The notes beneath the pieces are model-generated. The model had not been told where the DNA came from. It ran no database searches and was given only the letters and a program-made list of their open reading frames with translations. Below are positions 27,431 to 35,990 of a stretch of 64,000 nucleotides of DNA, in pieces. Where the stretch lies: positions 4,588,001 to 4,652,000 of the forward strand of contig NZ_CP045643.1 in assembly GCF_009498275.1 (NCBI RefSeq), given 5' to 3'. The position numbers and the translations under genes are program-made. Source of the DNA: Streptomyces fagopyri. Lineage in GTDB: Bacteria > Actinomycetota > Actinomycetes > Streptomycetales > Streptomycetaceae. The first letter of the stretch is position 1. Each line of letters starts with the position of its first letter.

Positions 27431-27921
27431 GATTCCTCGTGCGCGACCGGCTCCTCGGCTTCGGTGACGACTACTGGATCGAGGACGAGCACGGCAACAA
27501 GGTGTTCCTCGTCGACGGCAAGGCGATGCGGCTGCGGGACACGTTCGAGCTGAAGGACGCGCGCGGGCGCGTCCTCATCGACATCCACCAGAAGATGTTC
27601 GCCCTGCGGGACACGATGGTCATCGAGCGGGACGGCGAGACGCTGGCCACCATCCGGCGCAAGCGGCTGTCCCTGCTGCGCAACCACTACCGGGTGGCCC
27701 TGGTGGACGGTACGGAACTCGACGTCAGCGGGAAGATCCTGGACCGGGAGTTCGGGGTCGACTACGACGGGGAACTGCTCGCGCAGATCTCGCGCCGGTG
27801 GCTGCGGGTGCGGGAGACGTACGGCGTCGACGTCGTCCGGGACGACGCGGACACCGCGCTGCTCATCGCGGTGGCGGTCTGCGTGATCCACCTGGCGGAG
27901 AAGGAGCACGGCACGGACTGA
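27427..27921 (+). CDS. LURP-one-related / scramblase-fold protein
   Basis: A 164-residue protein of the LURP-one-related (LOR, tubby-like) family: MRFLVRDRLLGFGDDYWIEDEHG and the repeated beta-strand pattern with FLVDGKAMRLRDTFELKD and GKILDREFGVDYDG are characteristic. The fold is a 12-stranded barrel around a hydrophobic helix, here LLIAVAVCVIHLAEK at the C-terminus. Family members are thought to bind membranes or lipids; the bacterial function is unknown. The ATG overlaps the TGA of the GlxA-type regulator by four bases, so they form one operon. Confidence 0.85.
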   Translation: MRFLVRDRLLGFGDDYWIEDEHGNKVFLVDGKAMRLRDTFELKDARGRVLIDIHQKMFALRDTMVIERDGETLATIRRKRLSLLRNHYRVALVDGTELDVSGKILDREFGVDYDGELLAQISRRWLRVRETYGVDVVRDDADTALLIAVAVCVIHLAEKEHGTD

Positions 27922-28237
27922 ACCGGCGCGGTGCGGCGCCGTGCGGCGCCGTGCCGGTTTTGCCGGTTCAGTGCGGCCCCGTGCAGCGCGATACGCGTCG
28001 GCCGCGTTCGCCGGGCCGGTCGCACGGGTCGGTGGTGCGGTTCCGTCGCACGCGTCGACGGCGCGGGTCCAGTCACATGGCTTCAAGCGGTGTGCGCCGG
28101 TCACATCCGTCAGCGGCGCGCGCCGGTTGCGTGTGCCGGTAGCGTGCCGGTTCCGCAGGTCGGCCGTGCGCCTCGGTCGCGTGCGTCAACGGCGTACGCC
28201 AGTCGCGCGCGGCAGCGACGCGCACCGGTCCCGCGTG
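27922..28237. repeat. Gene-free region of degenerate GTC-ACGGCG repeats
   Basis: Variants of a word close to CRYGTCARCGGCGYNCGCCRGTC occur around 28049, 28103, 28172 and 28210, mixed with CGGTTCAGTGCGG-like and GCCGTGCGGC repeats at the left end (27931-27965). The spacing is irregular and the copies diverge. No supported gene is present; open frames there lack RBS and protein similarity. The LURP-one and nitrilase genes converge on it. Confidence 0.55.
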
Positions 28238-29032
28238 TCAGCCGCGGGGCGGTGTGCGGCCCAGCGCGCGGTCCTTGAGTACCGGGAACTGTTCCCTCGT
28301 CGTCGCCACCTTCCCCGGGTCGAACTCGACCGTGAGGACCTCCTCGCCGGGGCCGGCCTCCGCGAGGACCTCGCCCCAGGGGTCGACCACGATCGAGTGA
28401 CCGGCCTGGGGAACGTCCGCGTGGGTGCCGGCCGTTCCACAGGCGAGTACGAACGCCTGGTTCTCGACCGCCCGGGCCCGGGCGAGCAGGGTCCAGTGGG
28501 CGCGGCGGCGCTCGGGCCAGCCGGCGGGGACGACGAAGGTCTCGGCGCCCGCGTCGACGAGCCCGCGGAAGAGCTCGGGGAAGCGGAGGTCGTAGCACGT
28601 GGCTACGCCGACGGTGGTCCCCGGAAGGCGGACCGTCACCAGCTCGCCCCCCGCGCCCATCAGCACGGCCTCACCCTTGTCGAAGCCGAAGCGGTGGATC
28701 TTGCGGTAGACGGCGGCGAGGTCGCCGGAGGGCGAGAAGACGAGGGAGGTGTTGTAGACCGTCCCGTCCGGGGCGTGTTCCGGGACGGATCCCGCGTGCA
28801 GCCATACGCCCGCGTCGCTCGCCGCCTTCGCCATGGCCTCGGCGGTCGGCCCCTGGAGGGTCTCCGCCTCCTTGGCGAAGGACTCGTAGGCGAACGCGCC
28901 CGTGGTCCACAGCTCGGGCAGCACCACCAGATCCACTCCGGCTTGTTCTCGTACCAGAGCGGCCACACGATGCCGACGCGAATCGACCGATTCAGCAGCT
29001 TTTACGTCGATCTGGAGCAGAGAGGCGCGCAC
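28238..29032 (-). CDS. Carbon-nitrogen hydrolase (nitrilase superfamily amidase)
   Basis: A 264-residue amidase-like enzyme with the full Glu-Lys-Cys triad: Glu in VVLPELWTTGAF (near residue 42), Lys in YRKIHRFGFDKGE (near residue 113), and Cys in GVATCYDLRFPELFRG (near residue 147). A later HSIVVDPWGEVLAE is also typical. It resembles the deaminated-glutathione amidase/omega-amidase branch, but the substrate is not certain. The GTG start gives the usual (M)RASLLQID beginning; the sequence upstream lacks a better start. It is divergent from the maleylpyruvate-isomerase-fold gene. Confidence 0.88.
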   Translation of the reverse strand: MRASLLQIDVKAAESVDSRRHRVAALVREQAGVDLVVLPELWTTGAFAYESFAKEAETLQGPTAEAMAKAASDAGVWLHAGSVPEHAPDGTVYNTSLVFSPSGDLAAVYRKIHRFGFDKGEAVLMGAGGELVTVRLPGTTVGVATCYDLRFPELFRGLVDAGAETFVVPAGWPERRRAHWTLLARARAVENQAFVLACGTAGTHADVPQAGHSIVVDPWGEVLAEAGPGEEVLTVEFDPGKVATTREQFPVLKDRALGRTPPRG

Positions 29033-29176
29033 ACTACCACCGTCCTGGCATTCGAGCCGTCCATACGGGCCTACGATCGTCACACGAAAGCACTGCCGGG
29101 GTGCCTCACAGCAGCGTAACTTAGCGTTCCAAGACACCCACTGCCCGCGTACCGACCGCCCGAGGGGTCCCGTTCC

Positions 29177-30001
29177 GTGAGTCTGCATCCGAGCCTTCAG
29201 TCCTACGCCGACGCCTGGGCCCACTCCGTCGATGCGATATCCGAGTTGGTGTCGCCGCTGGTGGAGGGCGAATGGAACCGGCGCACGCCCTGCCCCGGCT
29301 GGTCGGTACGGGATCTGGTGTCGCACGTGATCGGGCTCGACTGCGAGATGCTGGGCGACCCGCGGCCGATCCACACGCTTCCCCGGGACCTGTTCCACGT
29401 CACGAACGAGCACCAGCGCTACATGGAGATGCAGGTCGATGTGCGCCGCCACCACACGGCGCCCGAGATGACCTCCGAGCTGGAGTACACGATCATCCGC
29501 CGCAACCGTCAGCTGCGCAACGAGACGCGGCAGCCGGACGCCAAGGTCCGCGGCCCGCTCGGCACCGAGGTGACCCTCGAACACGCCATGCTGAACCGGG
29601 CGTTCGACGTGTGGTTGCACGAGCAGGACCTCCGGACCACCCTCGGCCGGCCGGGCAACCTCGACTCCCCGGGCGCGCAGATCGTCCGCGACCAGCTGCT
29701 CGCGGCGCTGCCGAAGGTGGTGGCCAAGGACGCGGGGGCGCCCGCGCATTCGGCGGTCGTCTTCGATGTCCACGGCCCCATGGAGTTCCTGCGCACGGTG
29801 CGCGTCGACGCCGAGGGGCGCGGCTCGATAGACGGTGCCCCCTCACTCGGCCCGGCGGCCACCCTCACCCTCGACTGGGAGACCTTCTTCCGGCTGGCCT
29901 GCGGGCGCGTGACCCCCGAATCCGTCTCCGACCGCATCAAGACCGAGGGCGACCCGGACCTGACCACGGCGATCCTCCGCAACTTCACGGTCACGCCGTA
30001 A
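29177..30001 (+). CDS. Maleylpyruvate isomerase / DinB-fold family protein
   Basis: A 274-residue protein of the mycothiol-dependent maleylpyruvate isomerase superfamily (TIGR03083-like). The N-terminal DinB-type four-helix bundle has WNRRTPCPGWSVRDLVSHVIG, where the His is a metal ligand, and a second ligand region LNRAFDVWLHEQDLRTTLG. The C-terminal domain (about 185-270) is the SCP2-like part with TLTLDWETFFRLACGR. Relatives use mycothiol or bind metal, but most are uncharacterised. It starts with GTG after GAGGGG. A hairpin follows the gene and separates it from the convergent MFS gene. Confidence 0.87.
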   Translation: MSLHPSLQSYADAWAHSVDAISELVSPLVEGEWNRRTPCPGWSVRDLVSHVIGLDCEMLGDPRPIHTLPRDLFHVTNEHQRYMEMQVDVRRHHTAPEMTSELEYTIIRRNRQLRNETRQPDAKVRGPLGTEVTLEHAMLNRAFDVWLHEQDLRTTLGRPGNLDSPGAQIVRDQLLAALPKVVAKDAGAPAHSAVVFDVHGPMEFLRTVRVDAEGRGSIDGAPSLGPAATLTLDWETFFRLACGRVTPESVSDRIKTEGDPDLTTAILRNFTVTP

Positions 30002-30010
30002 CGAGGGGCG

Positions 30011-30035
30011 GGGCCCCGGAGGAACCGGGGCCCCC
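30011..30035. terminator. Terminator between the isomerase-fold gene and the MFS gene
   Basis: A 10-bp G/C stem (30011-30020 with 30026-30035) with the loop AGGAA lies between converging genes, 10 bases after one stop codon. Confidence 0.65.
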
Positions 30036-30072
30036 GACAGACCGGGACAGCGGAGGAGGCCCCCGGCGGTGA

Positions 30073-31377
30073 CTACGCCGGTACGTGCACCGTCTCCACC
30101 CGGCTCGCGACCAACCGCTCCCGCTCCCTGCGCGCCGCCTCCTTGCGCAGCCGGAAGATCTGGCTCAGCCCGACCGCCTGAAGGACGAACACCGCGGAGA
30201 ACGCGATCCGGTAGTTGTCCCCGGTCGAGTCCAGCAGCACACCGATCGCGAACAGCGTCGTCATGGAGGCGACGAAACCACCCATGTTGGTGATCCCGGA
30301 CGCGGTTCCCTGCCGCTCGGGCGGATTCGCGGGCCGTGCGAAGTCGAAACCGATCATGGAAGCCGGACCGCAGGCCCCCAGCACGGTGCACAGCGTCAGC
30401 AGCAGCCACATCGGCGCGTGCTGCCCGGGGTAGGCCACCGCGCTCGCCCATGCCACGGCGGTCGCCGACACCGTCCCGAGCGCCAACGGCAGCCGCGCCG
30501 CGTGGTGCCGGGCGACGATCTGCCCGTACACGAGCCCGACGAACATGTTGGACAGGACGACGAGGGTGAGCAGTTCACCGGCCGTCGCCCGCGACAGCCC
30601 CTGCGCCTCGACCAGGAACGGCATGCCCCACAGCAGGAGGAAGACCATCGCCGGGAACTGCGTCGTGAAGTGCACCCACATCCCGAGCCGGGTGCCGGGC
30701 TCGCGCCAGGACGCCAGGATCTGCCGGCGCACGAAGGCGGCCCCCCGGTGCGGGAACGGCTCCGGTTCGTGGCCCTCGGGGTGGTCCTTCAGGAAGAGGA
30801 GCAGCAGGACGAGGACGACCACGCCCGCGAACGCGCTGCCCGCGAACGCCGCCGTCCACCCGACCCCGTGCAGCAGCCGCGCGATCACGAGGGTCGACAC
30901 GAGGTTGCCCGCCATGCCGACGAGCCCCGCGAGCTGGGCGACGAGCGGTCCGCGCCGGGCCGGGAACCAGCGGGTGCCCAGCCGCAGCACGCTGATGAAC
31001 GTCATCGCGTCCCCGCAGCCGAGCAGCGCCCGCGAGGCCAGCGCCATCCCGTACGAGTCCGAGAACGCGAAGCCGAGTTGTCCCGCCGTGAACAGCAGGA
31101 CGCCGAAGGTCAGCACCCGCTTGGTGCCGAGCCGGTCGACGAGCAGCCCGACCGGTATCTGCATGCCCGCGTAGACGAGGAGCTGGAGGATCGAGAAGGT
31201 GGAGAGGGCTGAGGCGTTCACATGGAAACGGTCCGCGGCGTCGAGTCCGGCCACCCCGAGGGACGTACGGAAGATGACCGCGACGAAGTAGACGGCGACG
31301 CCGACGCCCCAGACACCGACGGCGCGGCGCCCGCCGGGCGGATCACCCGGCAGCGACACGGCCGAGTGGGAGCTCAT
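30073..31377 (-). CDS. MFS transporter
   Basis: A 434-residue major facilitator with 12 predicted helices. The loop 2-3 signature appears as GLLVDRLGTKRVLTFG, and a cytoplasmic loop (residues about 205-235) separates the two halves. The pattern around FRTSLGVAGLDAADRF and ALLGCGDAMTFISVLRLG resembles nitrate/organic-anion and metabolite MFS carriers, but the substrate is unknown. The ATG overlaps the TGA of the upstream GntR gene by four bases, so the regulator and transporter are translationally coupled and the GntR protein probably senses the transported compound. Confidence 0.9.
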   Translation of the reverse strand: MSSHSAVSLPGDPPGGRRAVGVWGVGVAVYFVAVIFRTSLGVAGLDAADRFHVNASALSTFSILQLLVYAGMQIPVGLLVDRLGTKRVLTFGVLLFTAGQLGFAFSDSYGMALASRALLGCGDAMTFISVLRLGTRWFPARRGPLVAQLAGLVGMAGNLVSTLVIARLLHGVGWTAAFAGSAFAGVVVLVLLLLFLKDHPEGHEPEPFPHRGAAFVRRQILASWREPGTRLGMWVHFTTQFPAMVFLLLWGMPFLVEAQGLSRATAGELLTLVVLSNMFVGLVYGQIVARHHAARLPLALGTVSATAVAWASAVAYPGQHAPMWLLLTLCTVLGACGPASMIGFDFARPANPPERQGTASGITNMGGFVASMTTLFAIGVLLDSTGDNYRIAFSAVFVLQAVGLSQIFRLRKEAARRERERLVASRVETVHVPA

Positions 31378-32057
31378 CGCACCTCTCCCCGCGCCAGGTT
31401 CGAGAACCAGCTGACGTGACGGTGGACGATGTCGACAGCCGCCTCCGCGTCGCCGGAGCGCAGGGCTTCGAGGATCTGTTCGTGCTCGGTGAGCGTCTTG
31501 GTGATCCGGTCGGGGTGCGCGTGCATGACGGCCACTCCCATCCTCAACTGACGGTCGCGGAGCTGGTCGTAGAGGCGGGAGAGGATCTCGTTGGCGCCGC
31601 TGCGGACGATCTCCGCGTGGAAGCAGCGGTCGGTGACGGCGGCGCCCGCCAGATCGCCGGCCGCGGCCTGTTCCTTCTGCTGGGCGAGGAGTTCCTCCAG
31701 CCGCGCGATGAGCCGCGGGGCGGCCGGTACGGCCTTGCGGACCGCGTGCTCCTCGACGAGCTGGCGGGTCTCGACCACGTCCGCGATCTCCTGCGCGGAG
31801 ACGGGCAGGACGAGCGCGCCCTTCTTCGGGTAGAGCCTGATCAGGCCCTCGGCCTCGAGCCGGAGCAGCGCCTCGCGCACCGGTGTCCGGGACACCCCCA
31901 CCGAGTCGGCGAGTTCGCCCTCGGTGAGCAGCGTCCCCCCTTCGTAACGGCGTTCCAGGACACCCTGCTTGACGTGGGCGTAGACGCGGTCGGCGGCGGG
32001 CGGCTGTTTCACCGGAGGGACGGCGGGCGGGGCGGGGACGGGTGGGGCGGCAGGCAT
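31374..32057 (-). CDS. GntR family regulator, FCD subfamily
   Basis: A 227-residue FadR-type regulator. After a Pro-rich tail (residues 1-25) the winged helix (about 28-95) shows LTEGELADSVGVSRTPVREALLRLEAEGLI, the GntR signature. The C-terminal FCD domain (about 100-220) has EEHAVRKAV and DRCFHAEIVRSG with His residues that often bind metal in this class, plus LTEHEQILEALRSGD. It lies directly upstream of the MFS gene with overlapping stop and start. The ATG at 32057 is six bases after a TATGAT box, so the transcript is leaderless; a start at 32087 would lie upstream of that box. Confidence 0.92.
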   Translation of the reverse strand: MPAAPPVPAPPAVPPVKQPPAADRVYAHVKQGVLERRYEGGTLLTEGELADSVGVSRTPVREALLRLEAEGLIRLYPKKGALVLPVSAQEIADVVETRQLVEEHAVRKAVPAAPRLIARLEELLAQQKEQAAAGDLAGAAVTDRCFHAEIVRSGANEILSRLYDQLRDRQLRMGVAVMHAHPDRITKTLTEHEQILEALRSGDAEAAVDIVHRHVSWFSNLARGEVR

Positions 32058-32063
32058 GCGCAC

Positions 32064-32069
32064 ATCATA
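32064..32069 (-). promoter_or_regulatory. -10 box of the GntR-MFS operon
   Basis: TATGAT on the minus strand lies six bases before the ATG at 32057 in a locally AT-rich pocket. It is the best -10 of the leaderless group in this window. Confidence 0.6.
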
Positions 32070-32289
32070 GATACAACACGCACGCATCGCCGTGGCTCGT
32101 CCAGGATGCGGACCGGCGCGACTCGAAGGCCTCTCGCGCGTTCACCTTGGGGCTCCCGGCGTAACCCACGTCACATCATTCAGTTCTCTTTTCCGTGCAT
32201 CCCTTTGGGCGCGTGGGGAGTCCGTACGTGAGACGGCACTGCCATGTGCCGTTCTCCCAGGGGCATTTCGCGCATTCGGAGCGTTTATT

Positions 32290-33186
32290 TTGATTACCGG
32301 CATTAAGGGCACGCGTTTCCGCAGGGCCGCCGCTGTGACCGTCACGACCGGCGCCGTTCTGGCCGTCGGAGCCTTCGGCGCGGCACCCGCGGGTGCCGTG
32401 GCCACGCCCACGATCGCCGCCAAGGGCGGCTACGTGATGAACAACGGCACGGCCGCGACCCTCTACACCAAGGCCGCGGACACTCCGCTTTCCACCGGCT
32501 CCACCACCAAGATCATGACGGCCAAGGTCGTACTGGCCCAGTCGAACCTGAACCTGGACGCCACCGTCACCATCCAGAAGGCGTACAGCGACTACGTGGT
32601 CGCCAACAACGCCTCCCAGGCGCACCTCATCGTCGGTGACAAGGTCACCGTCCGCCAGCTCCTCTACGGGCTGATGCTGCCGTCGGGCTGCGACGCCGCG
32701 TACGCGCTCGCCGACAAGTTCGGCTCGGGCACGACCCGCGCCGCCCGCGTGAAGTCCTTCATCGGCAAGATGAACACCGCGGCGCAGAGCCTCCACCTGG
32801 CGCACACGCACTTCGACTCGTTCGACGGCATCGGCAACGGCAACAACTACTCGACGCCGCGCGACCTGACGAAGATCGCCAGCAGCGCGATGAAGAGCGC
32901 CACGTTCAAGTCGGTCGTGAAGACGAAGTCGTACACGGCGAAGACCAAGACGAAGACCGGCGGCACCCGCACCATGGCCGCGTGGACCAACACCAACGGT
33001 CTGCTGAGCAGCTACAGCGGCACCATCGGCGTGAAGACGGGCTCCGGCCCCGAGGCCAAGTACTGCCTCGTCTTCGCCGCCACCCGCAACGGCAAGACGG
33101 TCATCGGCACGGTCCTCGCCTCGACGTCCATCCCGGCCCGTGAGTCGGACGCGAAGAAGCTGATGAGCTACGCCTTCGCCAAGTAG
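32290..33186 (+). CDS. Serine D-Ala-D-Ala peptidase (K15-like, S11 family), TTG start
   Basis: A 298-residue secreted penicillin-binding protein of low mass that trims or cross-links peptidoglycan stems. The signal peptide has a basic n-region (GIKGTRFRR), a hydrophobic core and an APAGAVA cleavage site around residue 37. Active-site motifs are SxxK (STTKIMTA), SGC (LMLPSGCDAAYALADK) in place of the common SxN, and KTG (GVKTGSG). SGC is the variant known from Streptomyces K15 D,D-transpeptidase. The first usable start is TTG at 32290, with GGAG eight bases upstream; no ATG or GTG with an RBS fits the signal peptide. A terminator follows. Confidence 0.9.
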   Translation: MITGIKGTRFRRAAAVTVTTGAVLAVGAFGAAPAGAVATPTIAAKGGYVMNNGTAATLYTKAADTPLSTGSTTKIMTAKVVLAQSNLNLDATVTIQKAYSDYVVANNASQAHLIVGDKVTVRQLLYGLMLPSGCDAAYALADKFGSGTTRAARVKSFIGKMNTAAQSLHLAHTHFDSFDGIGNGNNYSTPRDLTKIASSAMKSATFKSVVKTKSYTAKTKTKTGGTRTMAAWTNTNGLLSSYSGTIGVKTGSGPEAKYCLVFAATRNGKTVIGTVLASTSIPARESDAKKLMSYAFAK

Positions 33187-33497
33187 TTCCCCGATGTGGG
33201 GGCGATGAGTTCCCGGCCTGAGGGAAAGGGGCCTGCCGCGCGACACGCGGCAGGCCCCTTCGCCGTCCCGGCTCCCCTCGTCGCACCGAGCGCGAGGGGC
33301 CGGCGCGCGGCCGCTCCAGCCGGCTCGTCCGGCGCCGTTCGCCGGCCCGGCCCGCGCTCGTCGCCCGCCGTCGTACACGTCCCGATCATCCCGCGCGGCC
33401 CATTCGATGATCTTTCCCTCGCAATCATGAACATCCTGGTACCCGGCTGGCATATTCGATTTCCTCCGTTCTACGTTCCGCGACGGAGGTGGTTCAC
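33187..33497. other. Intergenic region after the D-Ala-D-Ala peptidase gene
   Basis: It contains the peptidase terminator (33226-33260), GC-rich sequence without supported genes, and from about 33400 a less GC-rich pocket (TTCGATGATC, GCAATCATGAAC, GGCATATTCG) that probably carries the Bro-N gene promoter; no clear -35/-10 pair could be fixed. Confidence 0.5.
33226..33260 (+). terminator. Terminator after the D-Ala-D-Ala peptidase gene
   Basis: A perfect 15-bp stem (33226-33240 with 33246-33260) with the loop CGACA lies 40 bases past the stop codon, with two T at its end. Confidence 0.85.
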
Positions 33498-34454
33498 ATG
33501 AACGAACCCAGCAAGCGGCCCAGTTCGGCCGATCAGCACGAGGCGATCGACATCAGCGACTTCGTGTTCGCGGCGACCGGCGACCGGATCCGAAGGCTGA
33601 CCATGCCGGACGGGAACCACTGGTTCCCGTCCGTGGACGTCTGCACGGAGTTGGGGTACATCACGCCCCGGAAGGCACTTCTCGATCACGTCCCCGAGGA
33701 GCACCGAGACAATCTCGAGACAGTGACTGGAGGTCACGGTCTCAGCATTCCCGCAGGTAGGACCTGGCGCCGAGACTTGCAACTGATCGACCTCCAGGGT
33801 CTGATCCTTCTCGTCAACGCCTGCACCAAGCCCGCCTGCGCCCCCTTCAAGCAGTGGGTCGCCGAGGTCATCGAGACCGTCCAGCGGGAGGGTTCCTACT
33901 CTCTCGAAGAGGCCGAGGTGCAGCCCGCCGAGCCGGGCGCCCCCATCGCCTACGCCATGCCCGAACAGGTCGCCGAGGCCATCGTCCGGCTGGAGGAGCT
34001 CAACCTGCGGGCGGACGAGCAGCACGCGCTCGTCCAGCAGGAGTCGCTCACCCTGCAACGGACCATGGTCGAGATGCAGCGCGCGACGCTCGTCACGCAA
34101 CAGGCCATCGCCCAGGCCATGGAACGCATCGCGAACCGGCTCGACGTCCTGACGCTCGACCGTCCGGCGCCCACCGCCGCGTTCTCCACGCAGCCGACCG
34201 CCGAGTCCGTACTGGCCGACTGGCGGCAGCGGCTGAGCGTGACGTCCGATGTGTGGGCGGTGGCGGTGGTGATCGTGCCGGTCCTGGTCGAGGAGGGCGA
34301 ACTGCGTCAGCCGCTGGACTCCATCGCGGCCCGTACGGGACTCTCCGTGCAGCGTGTCAACGACTGTCTGCGCATGCTGCGCAAGCACGCCTGCATCCAC
34401 TCCCGGGGCGGCACCGAGGACGGGGCGCCCGTCTACGTGCTCAACCGTCCCTGA
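33498..34454 (+). CDS. Bro-N (phage antirepressor-like) domain protein
   Basis: A 318-residue DNA-binding protein. Residues about 15-125 form a Bro-N domain as in phage antirepressors and baculovirus Bro proteins: HWFPSVDVCTELGYITPRKAL, then LIDLQGLILLVNACTKPACAPFKQWVAEVI. A helical, Gln-rich coiled-coil segment follows (about 150-215). The C-terminus (about 240-310) looks like a winged helix with LDSIAARTGLSVQRVNDCLRMLRKHACIHSR. The ATG at 33498 is eight bases after GGAGG. No phage gene is nearby, so this is probably a resident regulator of phage origin. Targets are unknown. Confidence 0.85.
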   Translation: MNEPSKRPSSADQHEAIDISDFVFAATGDRIRRLTMPDGNHWFPSVDVCTELGYITPRKALLDHVPEEHRDNLETVTGGHGLSIPAGRTWRRDLQLIDLQGLILLVNACTKPACAPFKQWVAEVIETVQREGSYSLEEAEVQPAEPGAPIAYAMPEQVAEAIVRLEELNLRADEQHALVQQESLTLQRTMVEMQRATLVTQQAIAQAMERIANRLDVLTLDRPAPTAAFSTQPTAESVLADWRQRLSVTSDVWAVAVVIVPVLVEEGELRQPLDSIAARTGLSVQRVNDCLRMLRKHACIHSRGGTEDGAPVYVLNRP

Positions 34455-34469
34455 CCTGGCCCAAGGCGA

Positions 34470-34506
34470 AGGGGCCGGTCGCAAGTACAATTTGCGGCCG
34501 ACCCCT
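34470..34506. terminator. Terminator between the Bro-N gene and the bkd operon
   Basis: An interrupted 15-bp stem (34470-34484 with 34492-34506, one mismatch and one G-T pair) lies between converging genes. Confidence 0.6.
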
Positions 34507-34537
34507 CCGGGTCGAATCTATCCGATCGACGGGGTTC

Positions 34538-35980
34538 TCACGCCCAGGTGATCAGTTTCTTCGGCTGTTCCAGGATCGCCGCCACGTCCGCCAGCACCTT
34601 GGACCCCAACTCCCCGTCCACCAGACGGTGGTCGAAGGAGAGGGCGAGCGTCGTCACCTGACGCGGTTTCACCTTGCCCTTGTGGACCCAGGGCTGGAGC
34701 TTGATCGCGCCGATCGCGAGGATCGCCGACTCGCCGGGATTGAGGATCGGCGTGCCGGTGTCGACGCCGAAGACGCCGACGTTGGTGATCGTCACCGTGC
34801 CGCCCTGCATCGCGGCCGGCGAGGTCTTGCCCTCGCGGGCCGTCGCCACCAGCTCGCCCAGGGACTCGGCGAGCTGGGGGAGCGTCTTGCTGTGCGCGTC
34901 CTTGATGTTCGGGACGAGCAGGCCACGGGGCGTGGCGGCGGCGATGCCCAGGTTCACGTAGTGCTTGAGGACGATCTCCTGGGCCGCCTCGTCCCAGGAC
35001 GCGTTGACGTCCGGGTTGCGCTTGATCGCCACCAGCAGCGCCTTGGCGATGAGCAGCAGCGGGTTCACGCGCAGGCCCGCGAGATCCTTGTCCTGCTTGA
35101 GCTCCTCGACGAGCCTCATCGTGCGCGTCACGTCGACCGTCACGAACTCGGTGACGTGCGGAGCGGTGAACGCCGAGCCGACCATCGCGGTGGCGGTGGC
35201 CTTGCGGACGCCCTTCACCGGGACACGGGTCTCCCGCGCCGCGTCGTACGTGGCGACCGGGGCGGGCGCCTGGACGCGGGCGACCGACGCGGTCTCCTCG
35301 ACGGACGCCTGCGGGGCCGGCACCGGTGCGGGCGCGACCGCCGCGTGGACGTCCTCGCGCGTGATGACGCCGTCCGGGCCCGAGGGGGTGATCGCCGTCA
35401 GGTCGACCCCGAGGTCCTTGGCGAGCTTGCGGACCGGGGGCTTCGCCAGCGGGCGCGGCCTGCCGTGTCCGTTGAGCTCGCCCTGGATCGCGGTGGCCGC
35501 GTGGAACACCCCGGACTGCTGCGGGGGAACCTCGGCGCCCTTGCGGGGGCGTCGCTTGGTGGAGGACTCGGCCACCCCGTACCCGACGAGGACCGGCTTG
35601 CGGCCCTCGGGCTTGGGCTCCCCGTCGGCGGGAACCGCCGGGGGCGGCGGGCTCGCGGGGACGGGCTCGGCGGCCGGGGCCACCACGGGCGCCGTCCCGC
35701 CGGGAGCCGCTCCTCCGGACACGTCCACCGCGATGATCACCTGGCCCACGTCCACCGTCGTCCCCTCGGGGAAACGGAGTTCGCGCACCACGCCGTCGTA
35801 CGGGATCGGCAGCTCGACCGCGGCCTTGGCGGTCTCTACCTCGCACACGACCTGGCCGTCGGTGACGGTGTCACCGGGCTGGACGTACCACTTGAGGATC
35901 TCCGCCTCGGTGAGTCCCTCGCCCACGTCGGGCATCTTGAACTCGCGGAGCCCCGACGCGTTCTCAGTCATCGTCGTCAC
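34538..35980 (-). CDS. bkdH: Branched-chain 2-oxoacid dehydrogenase E2 (dihydrolipoamide acyltransferase), first operon
   Basis: A 480-residue E2 core subunit. The lipoyl domain (residues about 10-85) has CEVETAKAAVELPIPYDG with the lipoylated Lys. An Ala/Pro linker follows, then a peripheral subunit-binding domain (about 165-205, VRKLAKDLGVDLTAITPSG) and a catalytic domain (about 245-480) with LALSFDHRLVDGELG holding the HxxxDG motif. It transfers branched-chain acyl groups to CoA in Val, Leu and Ile degradation and supplies starter units for branched fatty acids and polyketides. The GTG at 35980 follows GGAG by six bases. The bkdF/G/H naming follows S. avermitilis by gene order and lengths as I recall them. 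Confidence 0.9.
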   Translation of the reverse strand: MTTMTENASGLREFKMPDVGEGLTEAEILKWYVQPGDTVTDGQVVCEVETAKAAVELPIPYDGVVRELRFPEGTTVDVGQVIIAVDVSGGAAPGGTAPVVAPAAEPVPASPPPPAVPADGEPKPEGRKPVLVGYGVAESSTKRRPRKGAEVPPQQSGVFHAATAIQGELNGHGRPRPLAKPPVRKLAKDLGVDLTAITPSGPDGVITREDVHAAVAPAPVPAPQASVEETASVARVQAPAPVATYDAARETRVPVKGVRKATATAMVGSAFTAPHVTEFVTVDVTRTMRLVEELKQDKDLAGLRVNPLLLIAKALLVAIKRNPDVNASWDEAAQEIVLKHYVNLGIAAATPRGLLVPNIKDAHSKTLPQLAESLGELVATAREGKTSPAAMQGGTVTITNVGVFGVDTGTPILNPGESAILAIGAIKLQPWVHKGKVKPRQVTTLALSFDHRLVDGELGSKVLADVAAILEQPKKLITWA

Positions 35981-35990
35981 GACCCTCTCC

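Noticed and set aside
32058..32087. A longer GntR start at 32087
   Set aside because: The TATGAT -10 box would lie inside the coding region; the ATG at 32057 fits a leaderless mRNA.
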